Shown here in pieces: positions 51,401-60,714 of a stretch of DNA of 64,000 nt. The stretch's first letter is position 1. Every line of letters begins with the position of its first letter. Below the pieces are notes generated by a model. The model saw only the letters and a program-made list of their open reading frames with translations. It did not search any database and was not told the origin of the DNA. The translations under genes were made by a program, and so were the position numbers. Source of the stretch: Agromyces aureus (GTDB lineage: Bacteria > Actinomycetota > Actinomycetes > Actinomycetales > Microbacteriaceae); contig NZ_CP013979.1 of the NCBI RefSeq assembly GCF_001660485.1, forward strand, positions 3,658,001 through 3,722,000. Direction: 5' to 3'.

Positions 51401-52336
51401 GGCGTCGCCCCATCCGATCGTCACGCTGTTGCGCTCGATGGCGGAGGTCGCGAGCCCGGTCGGTGTTGCGGGTGCCGCGACGTCAGGGTCGACGACGGAT
51501 GCCGCGAGCCGGCCGCTCTGCCGTGAAACCCGGTCGCCCTTCACCGTGGCGATGGCGTAGTCGTAGCTCTCGCCGAGCTCCACGTCGGTGTCGTCGAAGC
51601 TCGTGGTTGCGGCATCCGTCACCTGACCGATGGCGACGAGCTCGCCACCGGGTGCCGAGCGGAAGACCGCGTAGCCCGTGGCATCCGCCACCGGTTGCCA
51701 GCCGAGCGTGACGGCGAGGTCTCCGTCGGCGGCGACATCCGTGACCGCGAGGCCCGTGGGCGACGCGAGCGGGGTCTGCACCTTGATGCCGTTGAGGCGG
51801 CCGTCGCCGCCCGTGACGCGGATGTTCAGCTGCCCGTCGGCGACCTGGATCGCCGGGAAGTACGCCTCGTGCACGTTGCCCGTGGTCGTGCGCGGACCCG
51901 AGTAGGCGGTGCCCTCGATGTCGAAGTTCGTGCCGTTGCTGGCGATGAGGTCGCCCGCGAAGGTCGTGACCTCGTAGGCGCCGTTCGGCACGTCGACCGC
52001 GAACGCCTGGTTGTTAGCGATGGTGAAGTCGCGCGCCATGAGGTCGTCGCCGCCGCGGTCTCTGAAGCCCGCGGTGGGCGGCGCGGTCGTGAAGCCGTAG
52101 CCCCTCGTGGCGTCGTAGGCGGTGCCGGGGTTCACGCCGAGCCAGCCGACGGCGACCGGGGTGGACGGGCCGCCGAAGTCGAAGGCGAGGTCGATGTTGC
52201 CGGCTTCGGCAGCTTCGGCAGCTTCGGCAGCGGATGCCGGCGCCACGGCGGTGAGGGCTGCTCCGGCGGCGAGGGCCGTTCCGGTCAGCAGTGCGATGAG
52301 CGGCCGTGATCGGCCGCGGCGTACGTTCGGACCCAC
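48485..52336 (-). CDS. Secreted rhamnogalacturonan lyase-like enzyme (PL11 type)
   Basis: 1283-aa secreted enzyme. The GTG at 52336 has GAAGGAG about 7 nt upstream and begins directly with a signal peptide ([20 protein letters not shown]). An N-terminal carbohydrate-binding-like beta domain ([16 protein letters not shown]) and two fibronectin-type modules ([39 protein letters not shown]) precede the PL11 catalytic beta-propeller. That propeller contains [53 protein letters not shown] and [10 protein letters not shown], with Asp-rich Ca-binding blades typical of rhamnogalacturonan lyase. Two C-terminal repeats ([36 protein letters not shown]) may bind carbohydrate. It degrades rhamnogalacturonan-I of pectin. 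LacI-type operators lie upstream, but no LacI gene is in the window. Confidence 0.88.
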   Translation of the reverse strand: MGPNVRRGRSRPLIALLTGTALAAGAALTAVAPASAAEAAEAAEAGNIDLAFDFGGPSTPVAVGWLGVNPGTAYDATRGYGFTTAPPTAGFRDRGGDDLMARDFTIANNQAFAVDVPNGAYEVTTFAGDLIASNGTNFDIEGTAYSGPRTTTGNVHEAYFPAIQVADGQLNIRVTGGDGRLNGIKVQTPLASPTGLAVTDVAADGDLAVTLGWQPVADATGYAVFRSAPGGELVAIGQVTDAATTSFDDTDVELGESYDYAIATVKGDRVSRQSGRLAASVVDPDVAAPATPTGLATSAIERNSVTIGWGDADDVIQWKVFRSTRADIAFEQVATVTEPTFTDTDVLTTRPYLYQVVAQNAGGASAASETFATDVATTLVRQAEYLDRAPVAVARTEADGGGVYVGWRLLGLDARDLGFNVYRDGALVNDEPITGATNLVDPDGTAESTYLVTALVPSADGATREVTVADDFGVWDDQYLDIPLDKPADDVLPDGKTVTYAPGDGTVGDLDGDGEYELVFLWNPSISKDNSQSGYTGKVYAEAVKFDGTSLWRIDMGVNIRAGAHYTQLEVFDFDGDGRSEVAFKTADGTVDGVGTVIGDAAADYRNASGYILSGPEYLTVFDGATGAAIDTVDYNPGRGNVSSWGDAYGNRVDRFLAGVAYLDGEHPSLITSRGYYTRTVIVAWDLVDGELVERWTFDSNEAGSAYTGQGNHQFVPADVDRDGLDEIVFGAMTIDDDGTPLYNTRLFHGDALHVGDFDTDRAGLEVYGVHEDVSGNGGIGASFRDAETGEVLWTTKATKDTGRGVAADIDPSHPGAEAWNIGGDAAWNSPVGTLKSADGEVLSTDIPAANFVTWWDGDLTREITDHDYDTVSATGVPTISKWDPAAQKQVLLKRLDGTLTNNTTKGNPVVQADLFGDWREELAVRLDDGSGIRISTTTDVTDARIPTLMHDSQYRVGVAGQNSAYNQPPNPSFFIGADMAEPPAASIAYVGAPAADETAPVIAGLPSGTVVDDEPLQLAITADDAESGIRSLVVTVGGETVEADAAVDLAALGLAGDVEVLVTATNHAGLVSTASSTLLVVPATGAKSAPGKGTLSNTSGWLNGLHNGDYDVVMNLWYGTPGSIFRLYENGALVATKVLGSTGGLSQTTGVTFTGKPNGTYVYTGELINAFGTTATTSTTVKVTQAAPAVPVVSHDNWDRDGAFTATANLWWGTNATSYRFELDGVPVTAAGGSGSLVAATPGAQVAKVKLTDVAPGTHSLVVVFANANGETASKPVQVTVK

Positions 52337-52402
52337 AGGATCTCCTTCGATCGAGTACTGGTGCTGGGCCGCAGCGTCCGTGTCGCCGCGCGTGATCCAT
52401 CG

Positions 52403-52429
52403 TTTCCCAGGTTGGGAAAGCGATTTCCC
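52403..52429. promoter_or_regulatory. LacI-type operator candidates upstream of the lyase gene
   Basis: TTTCCC-AGGTT-GGGAAA (52403-52419) overlaps GGGAAA-GCGA-TTTCCC (52414-52429). Both are inverted repeats of the GGGAAA/TTTCCC half site seen in many LacI/GalR-family operators of actinobacterial carbohydrate genes. Position about 70-95 bp upstream of the GTG start is consistent with repression of the lyase by sugar availability. Confidence 0.6.
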
Positions 52430-52496
52430 TTGAATCGTGTCAATCCTCGCCCGCGGGGATCGGGGAGTCAAGTGGCGGATAAAATCAGGGGCCACC

Positions 52497-52532
52497 GTCC
52501 CAAATTTGGGTCATATGTACTAAAATTGGGAC
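52497..52532 (+). promoter_or_regulatory. A/T-rich palindromic promoter of the MNT-wHTH gene
   Basis: The palindrome CCCAAATTTGGG (52499-52510) lies within GTCCCAA...TTGGGAC (52497-52503 and 52526-52532). The ATG follows one base later, so transcript initiation is probably near the start codon. The composition (A/T-rich) is unlike the surrounding DNA, and the gene product carries a winged helix, so autoregulation at this site is plausible. Confidence 0.55.
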
Positions 52533-53150
52533 ATGGACCTTTCGCATCCGGCGGCCGACCTCCTCGGGCCGGGCCCCGCTCGCATCCTCCAACGGCTCGG
52601 CGACGTGAGCGGTGGCCTCACGGGTCGCCGCGTCGCTGAGTTGGCCGGGGTGCCGACCTCGACGAGCCAGCGCATCCTCGCCGAGCTCGAGGAAATCGGC
52701 CTCGTCGAAGCCCGTGAGGCCGGAGCCGCGAGGCTCTACACGGTCAACCGCGACCACGTGCTGTGGGATCCGGTGCAGCGCATGTTCGCAGCCCCCTCCC
52801 GCATCGAGCAGATCATCAGGGCGTCAGCGGCCGAGATCGTCGGAGACGCCGCCAGCGTGTCGCTCTTCGGCTCGACATCACGCGGGCACGCCGGGCGCGC
52901 GAGTGATGTCGACATCGTCGTGGTCTGGGGTGACGAGATCGAGCCGAGCGATCGCGCGACCGTGCTCGCCTCGATCGGCGAACGGGTGTCGAACGCCACC
53001 GGCAACCGAGCGGAGATCATCGACCTCAGCCGCGCGGAGCTGCGCGACCTGGCGGAGCATGACGATCCACTCATCGAGTCCTGGCGAGCCGAGGCGAAGA
53101 CCGTCGTCGGCTCCGACCTCAAGCGCCTGATCGCGTCCGTCACAGCATGA
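52533..53150 (+). CDS. Winged-helix protein with nucleotidyltransferase (MNT) domain
   Basis: 205-aa two-domain protein. The N-terminal ~80 residues form a winged helix (LTGRRVAELAGVPTSTSQRI, LEEIGLVEAREAGAARLY). The C-terminal part is a minimal nucleotidyltransferase: SLFGSTSRGHAGRASDVDIVVVW, with the GSxxR and DxD catalytic features (~residues 112-130). MNT proteins often act as antitoxins of HEPN toxins or as AMPylases, but no HEPN or other toxin gene follows; the next gene is convergent. ATG 52533 is placed immediately after a palindrome, suggesting self-binding. It is therefore an orphan wHTH-MNT candidate of uncertain function, possibly defence or stress related. Confidence 0.7.
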   Translation: MDLSHPAADLLGPGPARILQRLGDVSGGLTGRRVAELAGVPTSTSQRILAELEEIGLVEAREAGAARLYTVNRDHVLWDPVQRMFAAPSRIEQIIRASAAEIVGDAASVSLFGSTSRGHAGRASDVDIVVVWGDEIEPSDRATVLASIGERVSNATGNRAEIIDLSRAELRDLAEHDDPLIESWRAEAKTVVGSDLKRLIASVTA

Positions 53151-53211
53151 GCCCACGAGTCCAGCGGATGAGCCCGTCCGACGTGACCACCCGAGCCGCG
53201 CTTGCCGCCCT

Positions 53212-54813
53212 TCAGGCACCGTCGACGTCGAGCGCCCCCGGGTAGAGCTCGTCGAGCAGCCCGAGCGCCATCTCCCGCAGCAGTTCCTCCAGCTCCCGCT
53301 CCAGCCGCTGCACGCGCTCCTCGCCGTCTCCTCGCCACGCCCAGATCGCGGCGAGCCGATCCTGCTCCGCCACGACCGCGTCGACCACCATCGGCCGCCA
53401 GTGCGCCGGGTACTCGCCCTCGCGCCAGGCGCCGCGCCCGCGGCCGTAGTGCGCGACCGCCAGGTAGCGCAGCAGCGCCGAGGTCACGAGCCCGTCGAGG
53501 AACGCCTCCTCCCAGCGCAGGCTCGACTCGGTGCGACCGCGCACGACGTTGACGCCCTGTGCGACGCCCGCGCCGCCGAGCGCCCCGATGATCGCGCCGG
53601 CGACCATGCCCGCGCCGAACGTGAGCCCGCCGGCCAGAAGGTCGGCGCCGAGTCCCGTGAGCGCGCCAGAGACGACGCCGCCCAGCGCGGCGGTGCGGGT
53701 GCCGTCGAGCGGCGCGTCGAGGTGCACGCCGTCGGCCACGCGCTCCAGCACCTCGTCGGCGGCCCGCCCCTCGAGCCGGTGGATCGCGATGAGCCGTTCC
53801 ATGCCCCGCCGCAGGTCGGCCTGCAGTCGGGCAGCCATCTCGTCGGTGGCAACCGATCGCGCCTTCGTGCGTGCCGCGTTCGGCAGCCCGAACGATCCGG
53901 TGACCCGGTTCGTGAGCGGTTCGGCCGGCAGCGTGACCCGGTCGGCGGCGGCGCGGGCGATCGGCCCGGCGAGCGCAGCCATCGACGCGTCGAACTCGCC
54001 CATGCGGAGGTCGCGCCACGCGGCCGACAGCCGCGAGAAGGCCCGCCCCGAGGCATCCGGAACCAGCGGTTCGATCGCGGCGAACAACGTGAACTCCTGC
54101 ACCCAGCAGCGCGCGAACGCGTCGAAGGCGAGCACGTCGCGCACGTTCGTGGTGGGGCCGAGCGCGGCACGCCAGCGCGCGGCATCCGCTTCTTCAGCAG
54201 CCCGCTCGCGCGGTGGACCGGTCTGGTTGAGCAGCACGAGCACGGGCTTGCCGATCCACTCGAGCACCTCGAGCTCGGGGGCGAGGTAGCCGGCGTCGGC
54301 GGGCGCCTCGGCGGCGTTCACGAGGTAGAGCACGACGTCGGCCTGCTCGGCGACGTTGCGCACGGCGAGCTGGCTGAGCCACAGCGCGCGATCCTGGTAG
54401 CGGTCCCACACCTGCGTCAGGAACCAGCCGATGGGGTTGCGGTCCTGCCGCAGCCGACGCGCGAGGCGCACGCTGTCGCCGAAGCCCGGGGTGTCCCACA
54501 GCGTCAGCAGGTCGCCGTCGGAGGTCTGCACGAGCGGGAACGGCGTCGCCTCGGCGGTGACGTGCGGGGCGTCGCGCACCTCGCCGACGTCGCGTCCGAG
54601 CAGCGTGCGCGCGAGCGTCGTCTTGCCCGCGTTGGTGTGCGAGATGAGCGAGAGCGACACGGCGCCGGCGTCGAGGCCCGGGATGCCCGCCGGTTGAGGA
54701 GGCGCGCCAGCGCTGTCTCGAAACCCGCCCCCCGCGCTCCTGCTCGCCGGTCCCCCATCCGCCGGTCGAGGAGGCCGCGAAGCAGCCGTCTCGAGACCCT
54801 CCCCGTCGCTCAT
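53212..54813 (-). CDS. P-loop GTPase with DUF3482-type C-terminus
   Basis: 533-aa GTPase: P-loop SHTNAGKTTLARTLLG (~residues 58-73), G3 LWDTPGFGDSVR, G4 LLNQTG, and a long C-terminal part with membrane-prone Gly-rich segments (LLAGGLTFGAGMVAGAIIG, LGGAGVAQG) similar to DUF3482 GTPases. Its first ~40 residues (RPPRPADGGPASRSAGGG, then GAPPQPAG) are encoded by two copies of the dispersed repeat family. Its ATG overlaps the stop of the DUF2868 gene by 4 bp. DUF2868 and DUF3482 are known neighbours, probably a membrane-associated GTPase complex of unknown role. Confidence 0.78.
   Translation of the reverse strand: MSDGEGLETAASRPPRPADGGPASRSAGGGFRDSAGAPPQPAGIPGLDAGAVSLSLISHTNAGKTTLARTLLGRDVGEVRDAPHVTAEATPFPLVQTSDGDLLTLWDTPGFGDSVRLARRLRQDRNPIGWFLTQVWDRYQDRALWLSQLAVRNVAEQADVVLYLVNAAEAPADAGYLAPELEVLEWIGKPVLVLLNQTGPPRERAAEEADAARWRAALGPTTNVRDVLAFDAFARCWVQEFTLFAAIEPLVPDASGRAFSRLSAAWRDLRMGEFDASMAALAGPIARAAADRVTLPAEPLTNRVTGSFGLPNAARTKARSVATDEMAARLQADLRRGMERLIAIHRLEGRAADEVLERVADGVHLDAPLDGTRTAALGGVVSGALTGLGADLLAGGLTFGAGMVAGAIIGALGGAGVAQGVNVVRGRTESSLRWEEAFLDGLVTSALLRYLAVAHYGRGRGAWREGEYPAHWRPMVVDAVVAEQDRLAAIWAWRGDGEERVQRLERELEELLREMALGLLDELYPGALDVDGA
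54686..54798. repeat. Double dispersed palindromic repeat at the GTPase N-terminus
   Basis: Two left-arm-type copies in direct orientation: a diverged one at 54686-54724 (CCGCCGGTTGAGGAGGCGCG) and a good one at 54761-54798 (GCCGGTCGAGGAGG ... GTCTCGAGACC). Both are translated in the minus-strand GTPase gene as Pro/Ala/Gly/Arg-rich peptide. Confidence 0.8.
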
Positions 54814-56237
54814 CGGCCGTTCCCCTCATGAGCGGATGCCGCATCCGCAAGCTCCGCCTCCACCCCCGGCAGGTCGGGGTCGGCCAGATTCACGAACACC
54901 GGGATGCCGCCGTGCGCCTCGATCAGCTCGCGCCACCCCGCACGCCGCTCTTCACGACGCTCGGCATCGCTGCCCCACCGCGCGAGGAACGCCGACTCGT
55001 CCACCAGCACGACCCTCGCACCGGATGCCGCGAGGAACCCTCCTTGCGCATCGTCCTCGGGCGTGGCCGTGAGATTGAACAGCGGCAGTACGGTCTCAGC
55101 GGCGCCATCGCCCGGCCGCACCCATTCGTCGTCGCCCCACCCGACGGGCTCGTCGATCGTCGCGGCGGCGTTGCCGTACGCCCGCGCGACGATGGCCTCG
55201 AGCCCCGCGCGCGCCTCGGGCTCGAGCGCGTAGCTGTACGGGATCACGCGCACGCGCGTCGGCTCGCCCACCCACCCGGCGATGAGACGGCGGTAGTACG
55301 GCTCGTCGAGCGGCAGCGCGACCTTCTTGGCGCGGCGCCGCTCGACCAGCCCCGCGACGAGCGCGAGCACCAGCCGCGGAATGATGACGACGACCGCGAC
55401 CGTGCCGGCCATGAGGTGCATCCAGATCGCGGCGTTCTCGCTCGCGGGCGCCCGGATCGCCGCGATCGCGGCCAAGTCGGGCACCGGGATGCCGGTGAGC
55501 CACGATCCCGGCGCGAGCGTCACGGCGAGCAGGGCGTGCACCTGCTCTGCCCCGAGGAACGTGCTCTCCCACGACGCGCGATACTCGAACGCGAGCCCGC
55601 GCAGGTAGAGCCCGGCGATCAGGCCGAGCGCGGTGGCCGCCGCCGCGAGGTGCAGCACGCGCGCGGCGCGCGCTCCGTAGAGCGGTGCGGCGACGCGCGC
55701 CCACTCGCGGGGCAGCGCGGCGAGCACGGTGCGCCTGGCGGCGGTCGCGGCATCCGCTCGGCTGCTGTCGCCGGATGCCCGCACCGACGCGACCCGGATC
55801 AGCACCGACCGCACCGGCCCGGCCGCGCCACGCCGGAGCACCAGCGGACGTACCAGCAGCCAGACGTACACGACGAGGTTCCACGCGACGAGCGCAAACA
55901 CGGGCGGTGCGAGCAGGTTGATGCTGGACCCGCCGCCGATGCGGTCGATGAGCAGGCCCAGCACGAACGCCGCGATCACCGTCACGACGCCCACCCACGG
56001 ACGCCAGCGGATGCCGCGCACCGTGCGCGTCACGGCCGGCTGGCGCGTGCCGACGCGTTCGAGCACGAGCTGCGCACGCCGCCCGAGGAACTCCTCGGCG
56101 CTCGCCCGCTCCCCCACGATCGCCGCCGCCGCGCGGCTCGCCCACTCCCGGTCGGCATCGGACCACAGCACGCGATCCCGGTCAGCCGTCTCGACGGCGC
56201 GCGCCGCGGTCGTCTCGAGAGCGACCGACTCGTCCAT
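54810..56237 (-). CDS. DUF2868 membrane protein
   Basis: 475-aa protein with four to six hydrophobic segments (VVTVIAAFVLGLLIDRIGG; LAPPVFALVAWNLVVYVWLL; VLHLAAAATALGLIAGLYLR; LMAGTVAVVVIIPRLVLALV) and a cytoplasmic C-terminal domain rich in Asp/Glu (WGDDEWVRPGDG, LTATPEDDAQGG). It fits DUF2868, whose genes are typically adjacent to DUF3482 GTPases. ATG 56237 is chosen; the upstream in-frame extension has no support. It overlaps the GTPase start by 4 bp. The function is unknown; possibly a membrane-stress or trafficking-like GTPase receptor. Confidence 0.8.
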   Translation of the reverse strand: MDESVALETTAARAVETADRDRVLWSDADREWASRAAAAIVGERASAEEFLGRRAQLVLERVGTRQPAVTRTVRGIRWRPWVGVVTVIAAFVLGLLIDRIGGGSSINLLAPPVFALVAWNLVVYVWLLVRPLVLRRGAAGPVRSVLIRVASVRASGDSSRADAATAARRTVLAALPREWARVAAPLYGARAARVLHLAAAATALGLIAGLYLRGLAFEYRASWESTFLGAEQVHALLAVTLAPGSWLTGIPVPDLAAIAAIRAPASENAAIWMHLMAGTVAVVVIIPRLVLALVAGLVERRRAKKVALPLDEPYYRRLIAGWVGEPTRVRVIPYSYALEPEARAGLEAIVARAYGNAAATIDEPVGWGDDEWVRPGDGAAETVLPLFNLTATPEDDAQGGFLAASGARVVLVDESAFLARWGSDAERREERRAGWRELIEAHGGIPVFVNLADPDLPGVEAELADAASAHEGNGR

Positions 56238-56488
56238 ATGGCGACCATACCGGCGCGCGAGGGCAGGGTGGGCGGAGCTGCGATGGCGCTTCCGGCACGT
56301 TGGGGATTCGTTCGGCGAAGGCCAGCCGGCGAACGGAGGTCGCGCGCCAGGCATGCATAGAGCGCCCGGGCGCGGAATTACTTCGGGACTCTGTGGTCAA
56401 GGGGTCGCGAAGTCGCCGCGACTATGGCTGGCTGGCAAACATCTCCCGGCCGCACCCGGGGTGACGCGACCAGGAGTGCCACAACCCC

Positions 56489-57412
56489 TCAGGCGAAGAA
56501 GTCCTCATCGATCTCGACGACCTTGTATGTCTCTCGCACCTGGACGCCCACGCCGTATCGGATCATCAAGCTAGTGAGCCGCTTCCCGTCAATCAGGATG
56601 ACGCGCGTTGGGACGCCGTCGGCGTATGCTCGCGCGCCCTCCGAGAAGCGGCTGGTCGTGATGAAGACGCCGCTGTCGGCCTTGCCGCTGAGCGCACCCA
56701 CGAATCCCTGAAGGTCAGGTCGCTGCACGACGTTTGTGTTGGCGTACCGTTTCGCCTGGATGTAGACGCGGCTGAGGCCGAGAACGTCCTGGTCGATCAC
56801 GCCATCGATTCCGCCGTCGTTGCTCAGCTGCGTGACACTCCCACTGCCCGTAGCTCCGCCGTAGCCCATTGCAAGAAGCAATTGAACGACCGCCTGCTCG
56901 AAAAACCCAGGCTCCTTCCCCTGGAGCCGCTCGAGCAGCTCGACCGCCACCTCCTCATGGATGCGTTCGATACCACTCTGAACCTGCTCGATCGGCGTCA
57001 TCGAATCACCATCGATCCCGACACCTGGCTCACTGGCCTTCGTGCGTTCGGTCTTCTGGTACACGCGGATCGGGGAGTTCGGATCTTCGCCCAGCGCCCG
57101 GATATCACGCTCGTGCACACCGTTTGGAAACATCTCGATGAGTTGCTTTCCAGCCGCGGTAATCGTGTAATGGCCGCGCTTCGGTCGGGAAAGCGCACCA
57201 ACGTTGGTCAGAAACGAGACACCCCAACCGATGCGGTTCTCGTACTTGACCTGGGTCCCGGACGGCAACAACTCCTGCTTCTGTGCTTCCGAGAGTTTCA
57301 CCTGCTCCGCGACTAGCGGCTGGAACTCCCGCCAGTGGCGGACCACTCCGTCGCTCAGCACCTGGAGCGTTGGAAGCATGAAACCTTCCCAATTGGGCAT
57401 CTGCTCAGTCAC
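56489..57412 (-). CDS. mrr: Mrr-type restriction endonuclease
   Basis: 307-aa protein. An N-terminal winged-helix Mrr_N region (MLPTLQVLSDGVVRHWREFQ) precedes a PD-(D/E)xK catalytic domain: LLAMGYGGATGSGSV, then SNDGGIDGVID and IQAKRYANT (D...QxK, the typical Mrr variant). Mrr cleaves methylated foreign DNA. It lies beside a type I system with the same orientation, about 200 bp downstream of hsdR. Base composition is somewhat lower in GC than the housekeeping part of the window, as expected for a mobile defence module. No adjacent methylase of its own is present. Confidence 0.85.
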   Translation of the reverse strand: MTEQMPNWEGFMLPTLQVLSDGVVRHWREFQPLVAEQVKLSEAQKQELLPSGTQVKYENRIGWGVSFLTNVGALSRPKRGHYTITAAGKQLIEMFPNGVHERDIRALGEDPNSPIRVYQKTERTKASEPGVGIDGDSMTPIEQVQSGIERIHEEVAVELLERLQGKEPGFFEQAVVQLLLAMGYGGATGSGSVTQLSNDGGIDGVIDQDVLGLSRVYIQAKRYANTNVVQRPDLQGFVGALSGKADSGVFITTSRFSEGARAYADGVPTRVILIDGKRLTSLMIRYGVGVQVRETYKVVEIDEDFFA

Positions 57413-57615
57413 TTAGCATCCTTCAGTCGATTCGTCCCGGGTTTCAATCTCGTATATGAGCCCAAAAGGGCCGTTTTACCCTCGAGGTCAGCGGCTGTCG
57501 AGCTCATCTGCCAGCCAGCTCCGTCGCTTCGCCATCAGCCCGAGCCACCCATCAGAGCCGAGGAGCTCACCGCCGAAGGACCCAAAGCGTGGACCACCGA
57601 ACGCCGACACGTGCC

Positions 57616-60600
57616 TCACTGGCCCTTCAAGAACTCGTACAACATCGCCGGCAGCGCCTTGCTCAGTTCGGCGTACAGCCCGGCGTCGCTATAGACGTCG
57701 TCCACGATCTGCGGCGTCTCATCCCGGGTGCCGAGCATCGCCTTGTTGAATGCCTTCACGAGTGCCGGTGACTCGGCGAACTGCTCGGGAGTGTTCGCTT
57801 CGGCCTGCTTGACGAGCTCGATATCGATTGCAAGACGCCCGAGCACCCCACCGATCGTGATGTCGACGGCGCCGGGCGTGTACTTGTCGCCGAAGCGTTC
57901 GTTGAGTTTCGCGATGATCGCTTCGAGCGCGCTGCGGTGCTTCTCGTGCACGGCACCCGAGCCGATCGCGGAGATCGGGTCGAGCCCCGCACCAGCACCG
58001 AGCGTGAGTTGCACGGCCTCGCCTGCCGAGATCTGCACCCCGACGAGCTTGACCTGCGAAATGTCCACCGGCTCCGCGAACGTCGCGGTCGAGAGCTGGG
58101 GCAGGATGCGGCGGAAGAAATAGTGCCGGCGCGGCAAATCGGTGTCCTCGAGATTGCGCGCCTGAGAGATGAAGTCGTAGAACTTCACGAACGCCGCGGC
58201 ATCCGACTTGAACAGTTGCAGTTCCGCCTGCTCCGCGACATCCGCATCAAGCACCGAAGCAACCCAGCGATGCGAGAACCGATCAACCGCGGGCGCGGTC
58301 GCCGCCGATACCTTCGAGTTCGCGTTCGTGCCGCCCATCAACGCGGCGTCGAACGCCTGCTCGACCTCCTGCATCGTGTAGATGCCGGCGGAGTCCAGCT
58401 TCGTGACGAGGTCGTAAATGATGTTCGGGTCGGTCGTCGCCGTTAGTTCTGCACCACGGAAGAACGGCAAGAACGCCTCGAGCACGGCTTCGGGCTCGTT
58501 CACGAAGTCGAGCACGTACGTCTTGTCCTTGCCGGGGTACGTGCGGTTCAACCGTGAGAGCGTCTGCACCGCCTGAACACCACCGAGCCGCTTGTCGACG
58601 TACATCGCGACCAGGCGCGGCTGATCGAACCCGGTCTGGAACTTCTCCGCGACGATCATCACGTTGTACGTCGAGGGCTTGAACGCCTCCGCGAGATCCG
58701 ACGTGTGCAGGCCCGGATTCTGCGTCTTCTCGGTCAGCCCATCACCGACATCCTCAGGATCATCGACCGTCCCCGAGAACGCCACCAAGGCACGAACGCC
58801 CTGCGCCTGCGAGTCGGCGAGATACTTGTCGAGGTACTTCTTCCACCGCACCGCTTCTTTCCGCGACCCAGTGACGACCATTGCCTTCGCCTTACCGCCG
58901 AGCTCGCTCTGCACGTAGGTGCGGAAGTGATCGACGACGATCTTCACCTTCTGGCTGATGTTCGTCGGGTGCAACCGCACGTACTGCACGAGCGCTTTCA
59001 CCGCGGTCGACTCGTCGACCTCATCGAGACCGTCGTAGTCAGCGCCAGGGTGCTGCAACTGCCACGCAACCTTGTACGGCGTATAGTTCGCGAGCACGTC
59101 GAGGATGAAGCCCTCCTCGATCGCCTGCTGCATCGAGTACAGGTCAAACGGTTCCGGCAGCGCATCGGATGCCCCATCCGGTACCCGCCCGAACAGCTCT
59201 AGGGTCTTCGCCTTCGGCGTCGCCGTGAACGCGAAGTACGAGATGTTCGGCGCGGCCGCGGTGACTTCCATCGCCCACTGCAAGTACGCATCCGAATCGA
59301 TCGGTGCCCCCTCAGCGACCGCGGCCTGCTCGGCCGGCGAGAGCACCTTCGTCAACGCGCCCGCGGTCGACCCGGTCTGCGAGGAGTGCGCCTCATCCGC
59401 GATCACCGCGAAGCGGCGTCCCTGCAGCTCGGGCAGATCCCGAATCGCGGTGATCAGTGCCTCGAACGACTGGATCGTGACGATCACGATGTTCTTGCCA
59501 CCGGTCAACGCGGCCGCGAGTTGCTTCGACTTCGACTCGCCTGCATCCTTCGTGATCGACTGAACGACCCCGGCCTGTTTCTCGAACTGCGCGATCGCGT
59601 CCTGCAACTGCTTATCGAGCACCGTGCGGTCGGTCACCACGACGACCGTGTCGAACACCCGCTCGTTCGCGTCGTCATGCAACTGCGACAGGCGATGCGC
59701 GAGCCACGAGATCGAGTTCGTCTTGCCCGACCCCGCCGAATGCTGCACCAGATACCGGTTGCCCGGCCCCTCCGAACGTGCCGCTTCGACAAGCCTCGTC
59801 ACTGCCCGCCATTGGTGAAACCTCGGGAACAGTACCTTTTCAGTGCGGGTCTTCTTGCCCGTGTCAGGGTCCACGTCGATCTCGACCTGCAAGTGTACGA
59901 ACGAGCCCAGCAGTTGCAACCACGTGTCGCGCTGCAGGGTCTCTTCCCAGAAGTACGCCGATGCCGACCCGTTCGGGTTCAACGGGTTCCCCGCGCCCTG
60001 ATCGGCACCCTGGTTGAATGGCAGGAACCGGGTACTCGAACCGGCGAGCTTCGTCGTCATCCGAACCTCAGAATTCGACACCACGAAATGCACCAACGAC
60101 CGCTTCGCGAACGCGAACAACGGCTCACCGACCGTGCTGCGGTCGAACTGATACTGCGCGACCGCGTTGCCGATCGATTGCGTGAAATCGGTCTTCAACT
60201 CCACGGTCGAGACCGGGATGCCATTCACGAACAACACTAGATCAAGCGCCTTGTTCGGATGCTTCGCCGAGTAATGCACCTGCCGCATCACCCGCACCCG
60301 CACCTTTTCGTACGCGTCGAGCGTCGCCGGGTTGTTCGTCGTCGCCGGCCGGAACTGTGCCATCCGGAACTTCACCGCCCCACCCGTACTCGGCACCATC
60401 GAGAAACCGTCGTGCAGAATGCGAATCGTCCCGCCGCTCTTCAACGGGTCGTTGTCGAGCGCCTTCGAAAGACGGTTCAGGATGCCACGAGCCGCCGCAT
60501 CCCGCTGTGCCTCGGTATCCCCGGGCCGAACGACCTTTGCGAGCTCCGTCGCCTGTGAATCAGCAAGCCACCCGAGCACATCCTCAGGGAACAGCGCGAG

Positions 60601-60714
60601 CTCACGGTCGTAGTCGGCGTCGGCCGGTGAGTAGAGCCACCCGTTCGCGGCCAGATGCTCCGCGATCTCGTTCTCAAGCACTAGCTCCAGATGCGCGCCA
60701 GTAGGTCCGGTCAT
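57616..60714 (-). CDS. hsdR: Type I restriction enzyme HsdR
   Basis: 1032-aa motor/nuclease subunit. The N-terminal PD-(D/E)xK nuclease carries Asp and ELK: NKALDLVLF and VSTVELKTDF (~residues 155-178). Walker A is SAGSGKTNS (~326), Walker B/DEAH is VIADEAHSSQ (~440), followed by helicase motif III/IV regions (AFTATPKAKTLELFG; GFDQPRLVAMYVDK; LSRLNRTYPGKD). It translocates DNA and cuts unmethylated targets when bound to M2S. Its ATG overlaps the hsdS stop by 4 bp, giving the order hsdM-hsdS-hsdR. Length is normal for HsdR. The mrr gene follows. Confidence 0.93.
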   Translation of the reverse strand: MTGPTGAHLELVLENEIAEHLAANGWLYSPADADYDRELALFPEDVLGWLADSQATELAKVVRPGDTEAQRDAAARGILNRLSKALDNDPLKSGGTIRILHDGFSMVPSTGGAVKFRMAQFRPATTNNPATLDAYEKVRVRVMRQVHYSAKHPNKALDLVLFVNGIPVSTVELKTDFTQSIGNAVAQYQFDRSTVGEPLFAFAKRSLVHFVVSNSEVRMTTKLAGSSTRFLPFNQGADQGAGNPLNPNGSASAYFWEETLQRDTWLQLLGSFVHLQVEIDVDPDTGKKTRTEKVLFPRFHQWRAVTRLVEAARSEGPGNRYLVQHSAGSGKTNSISWLAHRLSQLHDDANERVFDTVVVVTDRTVLDKQLQDAIAQFEKQAGVVQSITKDAGESKSKQLAAALTGGKNIVIVTIQSFEALITAIRDLPELQGRRFAVIADEAHSSQTGSTAGALTKVLSPAEQAAVAEGAPIDSDAYLQWAMEVTAAAPNISYFAFTATPKAKTLELFGRVPDGASDALPEPFDLYSMQQAIEEGFILDVLANYTPYKVAWQLQHPGADYDGLDEVDESTAVKALVQYVRLHPTNISQKVKIVVDHFRTYVQSELGGKAKAMVVTGSRKEAVRWKKYLDKYLADSQAQGVRALVAFSGTVDDPEDVGDGLTEKTQNPGLHTSDLAEAFKPSTYNVMIVAEKFQTGFDQPRLVAMYVDKRLGGVQAVQTLSRLNRTYPGKDKTYVLDFVNEPEAVLEAFLPFFRGAELTATTDPNIIYDLVTKLDSAGIYTMQEVEQAFDAALMGGTNANSKVSAATAPAVDRFSHRWVASVLDADVAEQAELQLFKSDAAAFVKFYDFISQARNLEDTDLPRRHYFFRRILPQLSTATFAEPVDISQVKLVGVQISAGEAVQLTLGAGAGLDPISAIGSGAVHEKHRSALEAIIAKLNERFGDKYTPGAVDITIGGVLGRLAIDIELVKQAEANTPEQFAESPALVKAFNKAMLGTRDETPQIVDDVYSDAGLYAELSKALPAMLYEFLKGQ

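Noticed and set aside
53151..53211. HEPN toxin partner for the MNT protein
   Set aside because: The gap to the convergent GTPase gene is only about 60 bp and upstream lies the lyase promoter; no suitable ORF exists.
57413..57615. Attachment site or small gene between mrr and hsdR
   Set aside because: The region is lower in GC and has a short GCCCAAAAGGGC stem, but no integrase, direct repeat or convincing ORF was found.
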